Source: Belliella alkalica (lineage in GTDB: Bacteria > Bacteroidota > Bacteroidia > Cytophagales > Cyclobacteriaceae). From it: a stretch of 64,000 nucleotides of DNA. The translations under genes were made by a program, and so were the position numbers. The stretch is taken from positions 1 to 64,000 of the forward strand of contig NZ_JAKZGO010000012.1 of NCBI RefSeq assembly GCF_022549785.1, in the 5' to 3' direction. Numbering within the stretch: the stretch's first letter is position 1; each line of letters begins with the position of its first letter. Below are positions 16,097 to 23,978 of the stretch, piece by piece. The notes beneath the pieces were generated by a model. The model saw only the letters and a program-made list of their open reading frames with translations, was not told the origin of the DNA and searched no databases.

Positions 16097-16477
16097 CTAC
16101 TTATAACCCTTTCCACCACTATTCTTTAACTTTAAGATTAAACCATTAATTTTAAACTTAATGGTTTCTGTAAGCATAAGTAAGGTTGACAATTGTTCTT
16201 TGTTAAAGAAGTTTGCATCAAATGCTCTATAAGCTTGTGATCTAACTTCACCACAAGAGCCTTTTGCAATATATAGAAATTGAATAAATTCTTTATTTCC
16301 ATCTCTTTCAAACCCCTCCGCAATGTTATCCATAACAGATCCAGCAGCACTATTTATCTGAGAAACAAACCTAAAATCATTTTTAAAAGCTTGATTGGTG
16401 GCTTGATCTCTAACAATTTTGGCAAGTTCTCTTGCCTTTTGCCAAATTTCAAGATCTTCAAAAGATTTTATAACCAT
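16097..16477 (-). CDS. Four-helix-bundle protein (23S rRNA IVP / S23 family), embedded in the repeat array
   Basis: A 126-residue, all-helical protein. It opens FEDLEIWQKARELAKIV, the family hallmark (F-x-x-L-x-V/I-W-x-x-A), followed by SQINSAAGSVMDNIAEGFER, the conserved second helix, then IAKGSCGEVRSQ and a Lys-rich tail. The family (TIGR02436, PF05635) was first seen in 23S rRNA intervening sequences; its fold is also that of Avd, the partner of reverse transcriptase in diversity-generating retroelements. Function is unknown for stand-alone members, which are common in Bacteroidota polysaccharide loci. Here it is bracketed by 31-bp arrays on both sides. Confidence 0.88.
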   Translation of the reverse strand: MVIKSFEDLEIWQKARELAKIVRDQATNQAFKNDFRFVSQINSAAGSVMDNIAEGFERDGNKEFIQFLYIAKGSCGEVRSQAYRAFDANFFNKEQLSTLLMLTETIKFKINGLILKLKNSGGKGYK

Positions 16478-16504
16478 GATTTTGCCCGTTAAGGTGGGTA
16501 AACA

Positions 16505-16680
16505 GTTAAAACGTTAAACGTTAATGTTTGCCTGCGGCTACACGTTAAACGTTAATGTTTGCCTACGGCTGCACGTTAAACGTTAATCTTTGCCTATGGC
16601 TGCACGTTAAACGTTAATGTTTGCCTGCGGCTACACGTTAAACGTTAATGTTTGCCTACGGCTGCACGTTAAACGCTGAA
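16505..16680. repeat. Second tandem array, five 31-bp units
   Basis: The same unit as at 15441-15883, in the same orientation: five contiguous copies of TTTGCCTRYGGCT. The order of variants (GC, AC, AT, GC, AC) is not a simple copy of a stretch of the large array. One unit has CTTTGCC for GTTTGCC. It lies upstream of the four-helix-bundle gene and downstream of ugd. Confidence 0.93.
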
Positions 16681-16825
16681 CGCTTAACCCTGAACGATTA
16701 ACGATTAACGTTGAACGCTTAACCCTATACAAGAAGATCGTTAAACGTTAATGTTTGCCTGCGGCTACACGTTGAACGCTGAACGATTAACGTTTAACTC
16801 TTAACCCTGAACGCTTAACGCTAAT
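16681..16825. repeat. TTAACG filler with one further 31-bp unit
   Basis: Mirrored filler words (AACGCTGAACGCTTAACCC, CGATTAACGATTAACG) surround a lone unit at about 16735-16775 introduced by AGAAGATCGTTAAACG. The tract ends at the ugd stop. Confidence 0.8.
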
Positions 16826-16827
16826 CG

Positions 16828-18144
16828 CTAAACACCTATCCCATAATGGACAAAGCCCAATTCCTCAAGGTAATTTTTATCGTAAATGTTGCGACCATCA
16901 AAGACCACTTTATTATTGAGCAGCTTACCTAGAGCATCCCATGATGGTATTCTGAACTCTGACCATTCTGTCACAAGCAATAAGGCATCCGCATCTACGC
17001 AGGCATCATAGGCATCTTTGGCATAAGTAATTTTATCACCAATATAGATATGTTGGGCTTCTTTCATTGCAATTGGGTCATAGCCTTTCACTGTAGCTCC
17101 CGCAGCAATCAATTCATCAATAATCACAATCGCAGGTGCTTCTCTTAGGTCATCTGTATTTGGCTTAAAGCTCAATCCCCACATCGCAAAAGTCAATCCT
17201 GCAAGATCATCTCCAAAATGGTTTTTGATTTTCTTTACCAAAACATGCTTTTGCGCATCATTGACATCTTCTACAGCTTGAAGTACTTTCAAGTCATAGC
17301 CATATTGCTTGCCAGTTTTGATAATGGCCTTCACATCCTTCGGGAAGCAAGATCCTCCATAACCAACCCCAGGGTAAATAAACTTGGTACCAATCCTCGG
17401 GTCAGAACCAATTCCTTTTCTAACCATATTTGCATTGGCACCTACTAATTCACAAAGGTTGGCAATATCATTCATAAAGGAAATCTTGGTGGCCAACATG
17501 GCATTGGCAGTATACTTGGTCATCTCAGCGGATGGGATATCCATAAAAATAATGCGGTCACCATTTAGTTGGAAAGGCTTATAAAGACGCTTCATAATTT
17601 CCTCTGCCCTTTCATCATCTACACCGATCACAATCCTATCCGGCTTCATAAAATCCTCTACTGCCGCTCCTTCTTTCAAAAATTCGGGGTTAGAGGCCAC
17701 TGCAAAGGTCAAATCAGAATTTCTTTCTTCTAGAGCTGCTTTGATTGACGTTCTTACCTTTTCGCCTGTGGTAACAGGTACGGTGCTTTTGGTAGCTACG
17801 ACAATGTAATCAGACATCTTCGCTCCTATCTCGTCAGCTACAGCCAATACATATTTCAAATCAGCAGAACCATCTTCGCCAGGAGGTGTCCCTACTGCTA
17901 TAAAAGCTACTTCAGAACCCTGGATTGCCTCTCCCAAATCAGTTGAGAATTGTAACCTGCCGGAAGCATAGTTTCTTTTGACAATCTCTTCCAATCCTGG
18001 TTCGTAGATTGGCATAACACCATTCTTCAATCCTTCGATTTTCTTTTTGTCCACATCTACGCAGACTACATTGATGCCAACTTCGGCAAAACAAGCTCCA
18101 GAAACTAAGCCGACATAGCCGGTCCCTACTACAGTGATTTTCAT
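16828..18144 (-). CDS. ugd: UDP-glucose 6-dehydrogenase
   Basis: A 438-residue NAD-dependent enzyme oxidising UDP-glucose to UDP-glucuronate. The N-terminal Rossmann motif is VVGTGYVGLVSGACFAE (residues 5-21). STVPVTTGEKV and SNPEFLKEGAAVEDF follow, and the active-site GYGGSCFPKDVKAI holds the catalytic cysteine near residue 266. The FPKD form marks UDP-glucose dehydrogenase, unlike the GGHCIGVDPYYL form in the other dehydrogenase of this locus. UDP-glucuronate probably enters the polymer directly or after epimerisation. Filler tracts lie on both sides. Confidence 0.96.
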   Translation of the reverse strand: MKITVVGTGYVGLVSGACFAEVGINVVCVDVDKKKIEGLKNGVMPIYEPGLEEIVKRNYASGRLQFSTDLGEAIQGSEVAFIAVGTPPGEDGSADLKYVLAVADEIGAKMSDYIVVATKSTVPVTTGEKVRTSIKAALEERNSDLTFAVASNPEFLKEGAAVEDFMKPDRIVIGVDDERAEEIMKRLYKPFQLNGDRIIFMDIPSAEMTKYTANAMLATKISFMNDIANLCELVGANANMVRKGIGSDPRIGTKFIYPGVGYGGSCFPKDVKAIIKTGKQYGYDLKVLQAVEDVNDAQKHVLVKKIKNHFGDDLAGLTFAMWGLSFKPNTDDLREAPAIVIIDELIAAGATVKGYDPIAMKEAQHIYIGDKITYAKDAYDACVDADALLLVTEWSEFRIPSWDALGKLLNNKVVFDGRNIYDKNYLEELGFVHYGIGV

Positions 18145-18273
18145 TTTCTATGGCAAAGTTTTATGATTAATGATTAAGGTTGTTTTTGGTTAAGAGGATT
18201 AAATAAGTTTAAAAGATTAAAGGGTAAAATGGATTATAGATTAACTTCAATCCATTTGTAATTATCTTCTACG
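18145..18273. repeat. Short low-complexity gap of GATTAA type
   Basis: Words such as TGATTAATGATTAAGG and TTAAAAGATTAAAGGG occupy 18160-18230. They are a more decayed cousin of the TTAACG filler. No gene is present. Confidence 0.45.
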
Positions 18274-18675
18274 CTACTTATTTTGATTTCTTTTTAAAGT
18301 ATTTTCTTTATTTCCTAATTGAAATTTATAAAGAGAATTTAACATGTACGCTATCCTGTCTAATTCGAATCTTAATTCCTCGTATTTCTCTTGACTTATG
18401 TAATTCATATCAAGGGATGTATTCAAATGATCTATTACTTCCATTGCACTAGAAAAAGCTACATTTGTAAAGTGTGCTTGATCAAAATTAGATGATCTTC
18501 CTGATCCTACTGCTATGTTAGTACCTATACTATCAGCTGCCCTTTTAAGCTGACTAACCAAATCATACTTTTCTTCTAATGGAAAAGTTTTTAAGAGTTT
18601 TCTTATGTTGACTCGAAATATCCTGCTTGATTTATATACTTCAAGTTTCTCAAAAGAATAGATGTGATAAGCCAT
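18274..18675 (-). CDS. Second four-helix-bundle protein (23S rRNA IVP / S23 family)
   Basis: A 133-residue, helical, basic-tailed protein of the same family as 16097-16477 but clearly diverged. It opens IYSFEKLEVYKSSRIFRVNI, where the usual Trp is replaced by Tyr. LVSQLKRAADSIGTNIAVGS matches the second helix, and a long C-terminal helix precedes the Lys/Asn-rich end. It lies between the chain-length gene and ugd. The two paralogues differ too much to be a recent duplication. Role unknown. Confidence 0.85.
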   Translation of the reverse strand: MAYHIYSFEKLEVYKSSRIFRVNIRKLLKTFPLEEKYDLVSQLKRAADSIGTNIAVGSGRSSNFDQAHFTNVAFSSAMEVIDHLNTSLDMNYISQEKYEELRFELDRIAYMLNSLYKFQLGNKENTLKRNQNK

Positions 18676-18767
18676 AAAAATTATTATACAAATTTAAACT
18701 ATCCATCTATAAACCTTTTAAACTATTAAACTTTTAACCCAAACTCAATGACATTTAACACCTATTC

Positions 18768-19880
18768 CTACTCCTCTCCCCACTGCTCTTTCAATCCTTT
18801 CAAGAACTCTGATCCGAAGACATATCCTAAGGCAGCTATCACACCTAGTATAGTGAAGATGACTAATATCAATGGTCTATTTGGTGCAGATTTTTCTACA
18901 GGTACGGATACAGGTTGAATTACTGAGAATACTGGAGTGTCTTTTGATACTTGGAGCTTGGCTTGCTCGAGCTGCTTGGCGATCTCTGTATAGATATTAA
19001 ATGCAAAATTGTATTCAGCCTCCAATCTTTGCAATTGGTTCATCGCTGTGGCAGATGATATATTTTGATTTCTATCCCTAAAGTTCGCCAAGCGCGATTG
19101 GATTTGATTGAACTCAGCTTTCTTTTCTTCAAATCGTTCTTCAGTAAATTTCAATTGCTCTTTGGCATTGGAGATTTTGTAGGCTATCACTTCTTTTTGC
19201 AATAGGTCTTGGGCATACTTCGTCATCTGTGCTGCCATGACTGGTTCAGGTAATACAAAAGACAAGGAAACAAAGCCCTCTTTTTCATTTGGTGCAACTG
19301 ACATTTGTCTTTCTAACCTTTGGAAATGTTCGAACTCAGTTTGAGAAACACGAATCAAATCATCTTCCATTTGGAAAGTGGAGTCTTCTTGATCTCCTTT
19401 CAAATTCTTAATTATTACTCCCGGTAATCCCAGTGTATATTGTTTAACATATCCGAAAAAACCTGGACTGTAAACATCATCATAATACTTTTGATAAGTA
19501 ATGGGACCTTGAATACCATCCACACTCAGCTCAGCATCTAAAAGTGCTTTCTTAAATGAAACTGAGGAAGTGATCTTCGGATAAAGTAATGGTGGTATTT
19601 CTGCTCCTGTAGCATTTCCTCCCAAATTGATCCCTGCCAAAGAAGCAAGTCCACCCAAAGCTCCTCCTGGTCTACTTGGTTCTGAAACTTGAGGTACAAA
19701 AGTAGAAGAAGCTGTAAACTCCTTGGGTGAGAACAATGCTACAAAGAGCCCAAAGAGCATAAAAGCAAAAATAATTAATCCTACTTTTTTCTTCTGCTGC
19801 CAAACCGTCTTGAAAAGTGCCAAAAGGTCTATTTCTTCCTCAGAGGAATTAGGGGGATTGTGTTGATGGGTTGATGACAT
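18768..19880 (-). CDS. Wzz-type chain-length determinant (polysaccharide copolymerase), no kinase domain
   Basis: A 370-residue inner-membrane protein. The cytoplasmic N-terminus EEEIDLLALFKTVWQQKKK leads into a first membrane span (about residues 31-50), a Gly/Leu-rich periplasmic stretch, and coiled-coil helices (EQLKFTEERFEEKKAEFNQI). The PCP signature PVEKSAPNRPLIL precedes the second span. It sets polymer length together with the polymerase. Unlike Wzc-type partners it has no C-terminal tyrosine kinase, and none is seen in the window. It follows the exporter gene by 58 bp, which carry a short filler. Confidence 0.9.
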   Translation of the reverse strand: MSSTHQHNPPNSSEEEIDLLALFKTVWQQKKKVGLIIFAFMLFGLFVALFSPKEFTASSTFVPQVSEPSRPGGALGGLASLAGINLGGNATGAEIPPLLYPKITSSVSFKKALLDAELSVDGIQGPITYQKYYDDVYSPGFFGYVKQYTLGLPGVIIKNLKGDQEDSTFQMEDDLIRVSQTEFEHFQRLERQMSVAPNEKEGFVSLSFVLPEPVMAAQMTKYAQDLLQKEVIAYKISNAKEQLKFTEERFEEKKAEFNQIQSRLANFRDRNQNISSATAMNQLQRLEAEYNFAFNIYTEIAKQLEQAKLQVSKDTPVFSVIQPVSVPVEKSAPNRPLILVIFTILGVIAALGYVFGSEFLKGLKEQWGEE

Positions 19881-19938
19881 GTTTGCGAAAATGAAAGGTT
19901 AAGCGTTATAGGTTTAGCGTTCTTGTAAATCTTTGAAT

Positions 19939-22518
19939 TTAATTTGAAGAGCTTTGACCTATTAAATTATTGATTATCAAGGCCAAGGTAGCTACACTTG
20001 TACCAAGTCCTATCCAAGCTTGCGCCGGTAATGGTTGCTTTTCTTCTTTACGAGGAACAATAATCTCAGCACCCGGCTCTATATGTGGGTAAAATTTGAA
20101 GAAGATAAATCTCCTTGTTCTAGATACATCACCGTTTGCATAGACCACATAAGACCTGCTTCTTCTGGACTTTTCGGTAAATCCACCTGCCCTAGAAATG
20201 TAATTTTTGAAACCTGCATGAGCTTTATAACGCGTAGTAGTAGGGAATAAAACCTCTCCACGCATTCTGACAGTTTGAAGCTCTTTAGGAATAGAGAGCA
20301 CATCCCCTTCCTGCAAGATCAAATCAGAATTTCCTCCCGGATTATCAATGATGGCCTTTAAGTCAATCCCTACCATCTCTCTTGTGTTAACCTTTATTCT
20401 TGTCAAACTAGAATCTCTGGAGGACAGGTTTTCCAAAGTCTCTTTTCTAAAGTCATCTGCCAATAGTCCTCCTTTTTTGTTTGCCAAATCTCCTCCACCT
20501 TCTGCTATTTTACGATCTATCCTATCGAGCATCAATTTTTCAGACTCAGTATTATCTTTACCATCCCTATTTGCATGAGACTTTACATTGGCAAGGTTTT
20601 CTTTTTTGATTTCATTCTCGCTTGGGCCATTGAAAAACTCATTTCTTCTGATGAGTGTAGCACCCTTTGCATAAGCAAATTGATTCAAGCCACCTGCTCT
20701 TTTGATTACATCAGATATTCTGTCATCTGCACTGACAAGGGCATATTCACCTGGGTAATATACTTCACCTTCTATACGTACCAATTTCTCTCTTTGAAAT
20801 CCTGGACTTCTTCTTACAATCACGTGGTCAAAAGGTTGTAAAACAATGTCAGCATTTTTGTCTGTAATCTTTAGATCCTTGTCTATGTCAATTCTAATAA
20901 TTTCTGCTAATTTACCACTGATATCATCCTTTACCCTTCTTGCAATTTCGATTTGGGAAGAAGTGGCTGATTCCTTGAATCCTCCTGCTTTCAGAATAAT
21001 ATCTTCCACCCGCATATTTTCTCCAAAAGCAAATGCACCCGGTCTGTTGACTTCTCCTGTGATTTTGACATAATATTCTTCTCTTACATCATAGATACTA
21101 GGAATGTTAAGGACATCTTCTCTTTTTAATTGAATATCTTCTTCTTCACCCCTTACGATAGCACCAATATTGACTGCAAGAATTTCTAATGAAAAATCAG
21201 GTCTAGTTCTATAGAGTGTAGCTCTATTCAAAAAAGCATCATCTCTTAGACCTTCTGCTCTTTTGATCAAATCTCTAATGCCAAGTCCTTCACTCATGGC
21301 ATAAACACCCGGTCGCATCAAGGCGCCTGTGGCTTGAACTCTATTTTCAAATCTTGTAAGAATTTCGCCAAAAATATAGTTGTCACCTTCTTTGGGAACA
21401 AAAGTGTCAAACTGTGCTTGTTCTACATTCTCTACTTTCATCTCAGTGGCTGTAGTTCTATAAACAGTCACCCTACTTGGATATGCAGTACTTCTAAATC
21501 CTCCGGCAAATCCGATCAAATCAGCTAATGTCTCCTCTTTTTGTACTTCAAAAAGTCCAGGTCTTCTCAAAGGCCCCTGCACCTCTACCCTTTTCTGTAC
21601 AGGAGGTACCATAATCACATCATTGTCTTGAAGACTTACATTCGAAGCTTGATTTCCATTGATCAGGAAATCATATACATCTACCTCTGCCAATAACTTG
21701 CTATCTCTGTAGACTTTGATAGCCCTAAATGAACCTGATTCAGTAATCCCCCCTGCAGCATAGAGTGCATTGAATACAGTAGAAAAAGAAGACAGGGTAT
21801 AATTTCCTGGAGCATACAATTCACCTACCATGGATACTTGTATAGAACGAATGTTTCCCACCCTAATCTGCATAAAGGTATTGGGATTTCCACCTGATAA
21901 ACCTGAATAGATATTGGAAAGTGTGCTTTTTAATCTTGCAGTGGCTGCCTCTACAGTCAAACCACCCAAATTTACCGGTCCTACATTAGGTATAAAAATA
22001 TTTCCCTCGTTGTTGATGCTTAGATCATAGCGTTGCTGTGAAGCGCCATAGATATCTATCAAAAGCTGATCTCTTGATCCCAACTTATAATTTAAAGGTG
22101 TTGGGAGATTCATGTTTGGAGTGAATGTCAATTTGTTATTTCTAAACAAAGAATACCCAAAAATCTTTTTTTGTTCTTCATTCAACTTAGGTCCTTCTTC
22201 ACGCACTACTACATCTTCGGTGATTCCTTGACGACCTACATCTTCTCCTCCATATACATCGTCATTGTTGCCAGTATTTCTGATTTTTTGAATTCTACTC
22301 TGAAGCTTCGAAATCTCTGCGGCAGGCATTCCCCTCTCTCTAGCCATAGAAATAAGCTGCTGCTCATTCATACCTGTACCTTCAGCTCTTTTTACTAGCT
22401 GTTCTACTTGTGCATCCGAAAGGTTATCTACATTGATAGATTGGATATCAGAAAGGGATTGTGCTAGCAATATCCCTGACAAAAGGACAAAGTTGATAAC
22501 AAGAATTAATTTTTTCAT
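19939..22518 (-). CDS. Wza-like polysaccharide export protein with multiple SLBB domains
   Basis: An 859-residue protein, much longer than E. coli Wza (about 380). A signal peptide (MKKLILVINFVLLSGILLAQ) is followed by a charged linker, a polysaccharide export domain (YKLGSRDQLLIDIYGASQ, about residues 144-161) and about six SLBB-type repeats, each with a form like VRIEGEVYYPGEY or VKITGEVNRPGAF. Near the C-terminus comes a hydrophobic span (about 830-850). It probably forms the periplasmic and outer-membrane export channel. No lipobox is seen. It is the first structural gene after the regulator. Confidence 0.92.
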   Translation of the reverse strand: MKKLILVINFVLLSGILLAQSLSDIQSINVDNLSDAQVEQLVKRAEGTGMNEQQLISMARERGMPAAEISKLQSRIQKIRNTGNNDDVYGGEDVGRQGITEDVVVREEGPKLNEEQKKIFGYSLFRNNKLTFTPNMNLPTPLNYKLGSRDQLLIDIYGASQQRYDLSINNEGNIFIPNVGPVNLGGLTVEAATARLKSTLSNIYSGLSGGNPNTFMQIRVGNIRSIQVSMVGELYAPGNYTLSSFSTVFNALYAAGGITESGSFRAIKVYRDSKLLAEVDVYDFLINGNQASNVSLQDNDVIMVPPVQKRVEVQGPLRRPGLFEVQKEETLADLIGFAGGFRSTAYPSRVTVYRTTATEMKVENVEQAQFDTFVPKEGDNYIFGEILTRFENRVQATGALMRPGVYAMSEGLGIRDLIKRAEGLRDDAFLNRATLYRTRPDFSLEILAVNIGAIVRGEEEDIQLKREDVLNIPSIYDVREEYYVKITGEVNRPGAFAFGENMRVEDIILKAGGFKESATSSQIEIARRVKDDISGKLAEIIRIDIDKDLKITDKNADIVLQPFDHVIVRRSPGFQREKLVRIEGEVYYPGEYALVSADDRISDVIKRAGGLNQFAYAKGATLIRRNEFFNGPSENEIKKENLANVKSHANRDGKDNTESEKLMLDRIDRKIAEGGGDLANKKGGLLADDFRKETLENLSSRDSSLTRIKVNTREMVGIDLKAIIDNPGGNSDLILQEGDVLSIPKELQTVRMRGEVLFPTTTRYKAHAGFKNYISRAGGFTEKSRRSRSYVVYANGDVSRTRRFIFFKFYPHIEPGAEIIVPRKEEKQPLPAQAWIGLGTSVATLALIINNLIGQSSSN

Positions 22519-22771
22519 AAGGAAATATAGGGAAAAAGGGAAAAGGTTAAAGGGGAAAAGAGGAGTTTAAACGCCTTATTTCTCACTTTGAGCCTTTTGG
22601 AAATGTTAATGTGTTTTAGGGACTAGTTTAAAGGGAAAAGGGGAAAATTTTTTTAACTGGAACCTTTACCTCTTTTTCACAGCTTCGCCCTCTCAGTCAC
22701 ATTTCTGTGCTTAGCGAGCAATAAGTATATGTTATAGATGAGAGACCTAGCTTGGACTACTCACCTAGGAA
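22519..22771. other. Leader region of the polysaccharide operon
   Basis: A 253-bp gap with no gene. At 22530-22660 it holds purine-rich low-complexity words (AGGGAAAAAGGGAAAAGG, TTAAAGGGAAAAGGGG). I see no clear TAnnTTTG promoter here, so the exporter may be read from the regulator's promoter. Confidence 0.35.
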
Positions 22772-23284
22772 TCAATCCTGATTTTGAAACAAAATCAAGG
22801 CTTCAGGATCTGTGATAGCGTTTTGTATCTGGAAAACCACATGCTTGTGAATCAAAGACTCTATCTTGTTTTCAAGCAATTCTAAGTAATCCGCATTGAG
22901 TTCCTTGCCTGTGATTTGTACTTCGATTTTTCCGGAATCTACACCTCTAGCATAATCTCCTACTAATGCTACCTGATTGACATCGCCCATTCTCTCCAAA
23001 ACTGTAGCCAAAAGCTTATCAAGACCTAGGTATTTCCTGATAATATCTTGAAGATTGGAAAAAAGGGGATGATCTATATTCGCCTGATAATCAATTTTAT
23101 TTTTTTCTGCTACCTTGATAAGAAGCCCTGCATCAGTAAGGTTGTTGAGTTCTTTTCTAATGGCATTGGTAGAGTCTCCAAACTCATCTGCAAGTCCGCG
23201 CAAATGTCCCTGGTTTTTGGGATTGCTAAAAAACTTTATTAAAAGTTTTAACCTTGTCTTTGACGTAATTAAAGAGTCTAACAT
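22772..23284 (-). CDS. Winged-helix regulator with degenerate nucleotidyltransferase-like domain
   Basis: From ATG at 23284 the product is 170 residues. Residues about 5-70 form a winged helix (TSKTRLKLLIKFF, then GDSTNAIRKELNNLTDAGLL). The remainder resembles an MNT-type nucleotidyltransferase in which the catalytic motif has decayed: VALVGDYARGVDSGKIEVQI in place of GSxARG...SDxDL. Such proteins are frequent at the head of Bacteroidota polysaccharide loci and are presumed regulators. A longer frame begins at 23323, but the promoter at 23307-23336 lies within it, so I chose the later ATG. It is read in the direction of the polysaccharide genes. Confidence 0.8.
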   Translation of the reverse strand: MLDSLITSKTRLKLLIKFFSNPKNQGHLRGLADEFGDSTNAIRKELNNLTDAGLLIKVAEKNKIDYQANIDHPLFSNLQDIIRKYLGLDKLLATVLERMGDVNQVALVGDYARGVDSGKIEVQITGKELNADYLELLENKIESLIHKHVVFQIQNAITDPEALILFQNQD

Positions 23285-23306
23285 AAAAAGCATTACAAGC
23301 GAGCAA

Positions 23307-23336
23307 CAAAAGTACTCGCTCAAATATTAATTACAA
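23307..23336 (-). promoter_or_regulatory. Bacteroidota-type promoter for the regulator gene
   Basis: On the minus strand a -7 box TACTTTTG (23307-23314) lies 19 nt from a -33 TTG (23334-23336, within TTTTG). This is an exact match to TTG-N19-TAnnTTTG. Transcription would begin near 23300, leaving about 16 nt before the chosen ATG. Confidence 0.75.
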
Positions 23337-23600
23337 AAGTTTTTTTTGTTTTTTTTTGAACAAAATTGAGCCAAACCGCTTATGTGCGTTTTATGGAGAC
23401 TTATCTTAGATATATCTGATAATGAAATCTAAATTATGACTATCCACCTTCTTGCAAGTAGCCAAACAATAGATTGTAGGATGAACGATTTGTGGTACTG
23501 TTGGCTATACTGTTTTCTGCTGACGAGTGTCCACAACTTACAAAGCTACTTCTTACCCAACGTGCAACATTGCGGATATTCATAATCTAAATTCAAAAAT
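23337..23600. other. Intergenic region, nothing recognised beyond an imperfect inverted repeat
   Basis: The words TAGCCAAACAATA (about 23459) and TACTGTTGGCTA (about 23500) form an imperfect inverted pair. No credible gene or RNA is seen. Confidence 0.3.
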
Positions 23601-23978
23601 TTATAACCTATAAACCCCCTCATCTCTTTTTCTTCTTAATATATTTCTGAGCAAGGAACCTGTCAGTCCAGAAAAGCTTCCCAAAATAAATCCAATTACT
23701 CCAGTAGCAATCCACAATAAATTACTGTCCGCTAAGCCCATCAGTTCGGCCATTTTGGTAGGTAAGGTGGAATTAGAGGATAAGCTTATATATACTGCTT
23801 GAAAAAACCATATCAATCCAAAAGAAAAACCACCTGCCAAAAAAGAGCTTGTTCCATTTCCTCCAATCAAATATGACAAAAGAATTACACCAACCATCAT
23901 GATTGGGTAAGAGAAAAAAGGTCCAAGTATAAGTATAAACAAGGAGGAAAATACAAGTAGTGCAATAAATCTTATCAT
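23601..23978 (-). CDS. Small integral membrane protein linked to penicillin acylase
   Basis: A 125-residue protein with about four hydrophobic segments (first MIRFIALLVFSSLFILIL; last LLWIATGVIGFILGSFSGL) and a basic C-terminal tail, RNILRRKRDE. I recognise no family. Its start overlaps the penicillin-acylase-like gene by 4 nt (ATGA), so it is translationally coupled to it. Function unknown. Confidence 0.75.
   Translation of the reverse strand: MIRFIALLVFSSLFILILGPFFSYPIMMVGVILLSYLIGGNGTSSFLAGGFSFGLIWFFQAVYISLSSNSTLPTKMAELMGLADSNLLWIATGVIGFILGSFSGLTGSLLRNILRRKRDEGVYRL

Noticed and set aside
15441-16680. CRISPR array
   Set aside because: Units of 31 bp abut directly with no unique spacers, and no cas genes are nearby. 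It is a tandem repeat.
15441-16825. Diversity-generating retroelement, because an Avd-like protein sits by variable repeats
   Set aside because: No reverse transcriptase, no template/variable repeat pair and no adenine-specific change pattern is seen. Only the fold resemblance remains.
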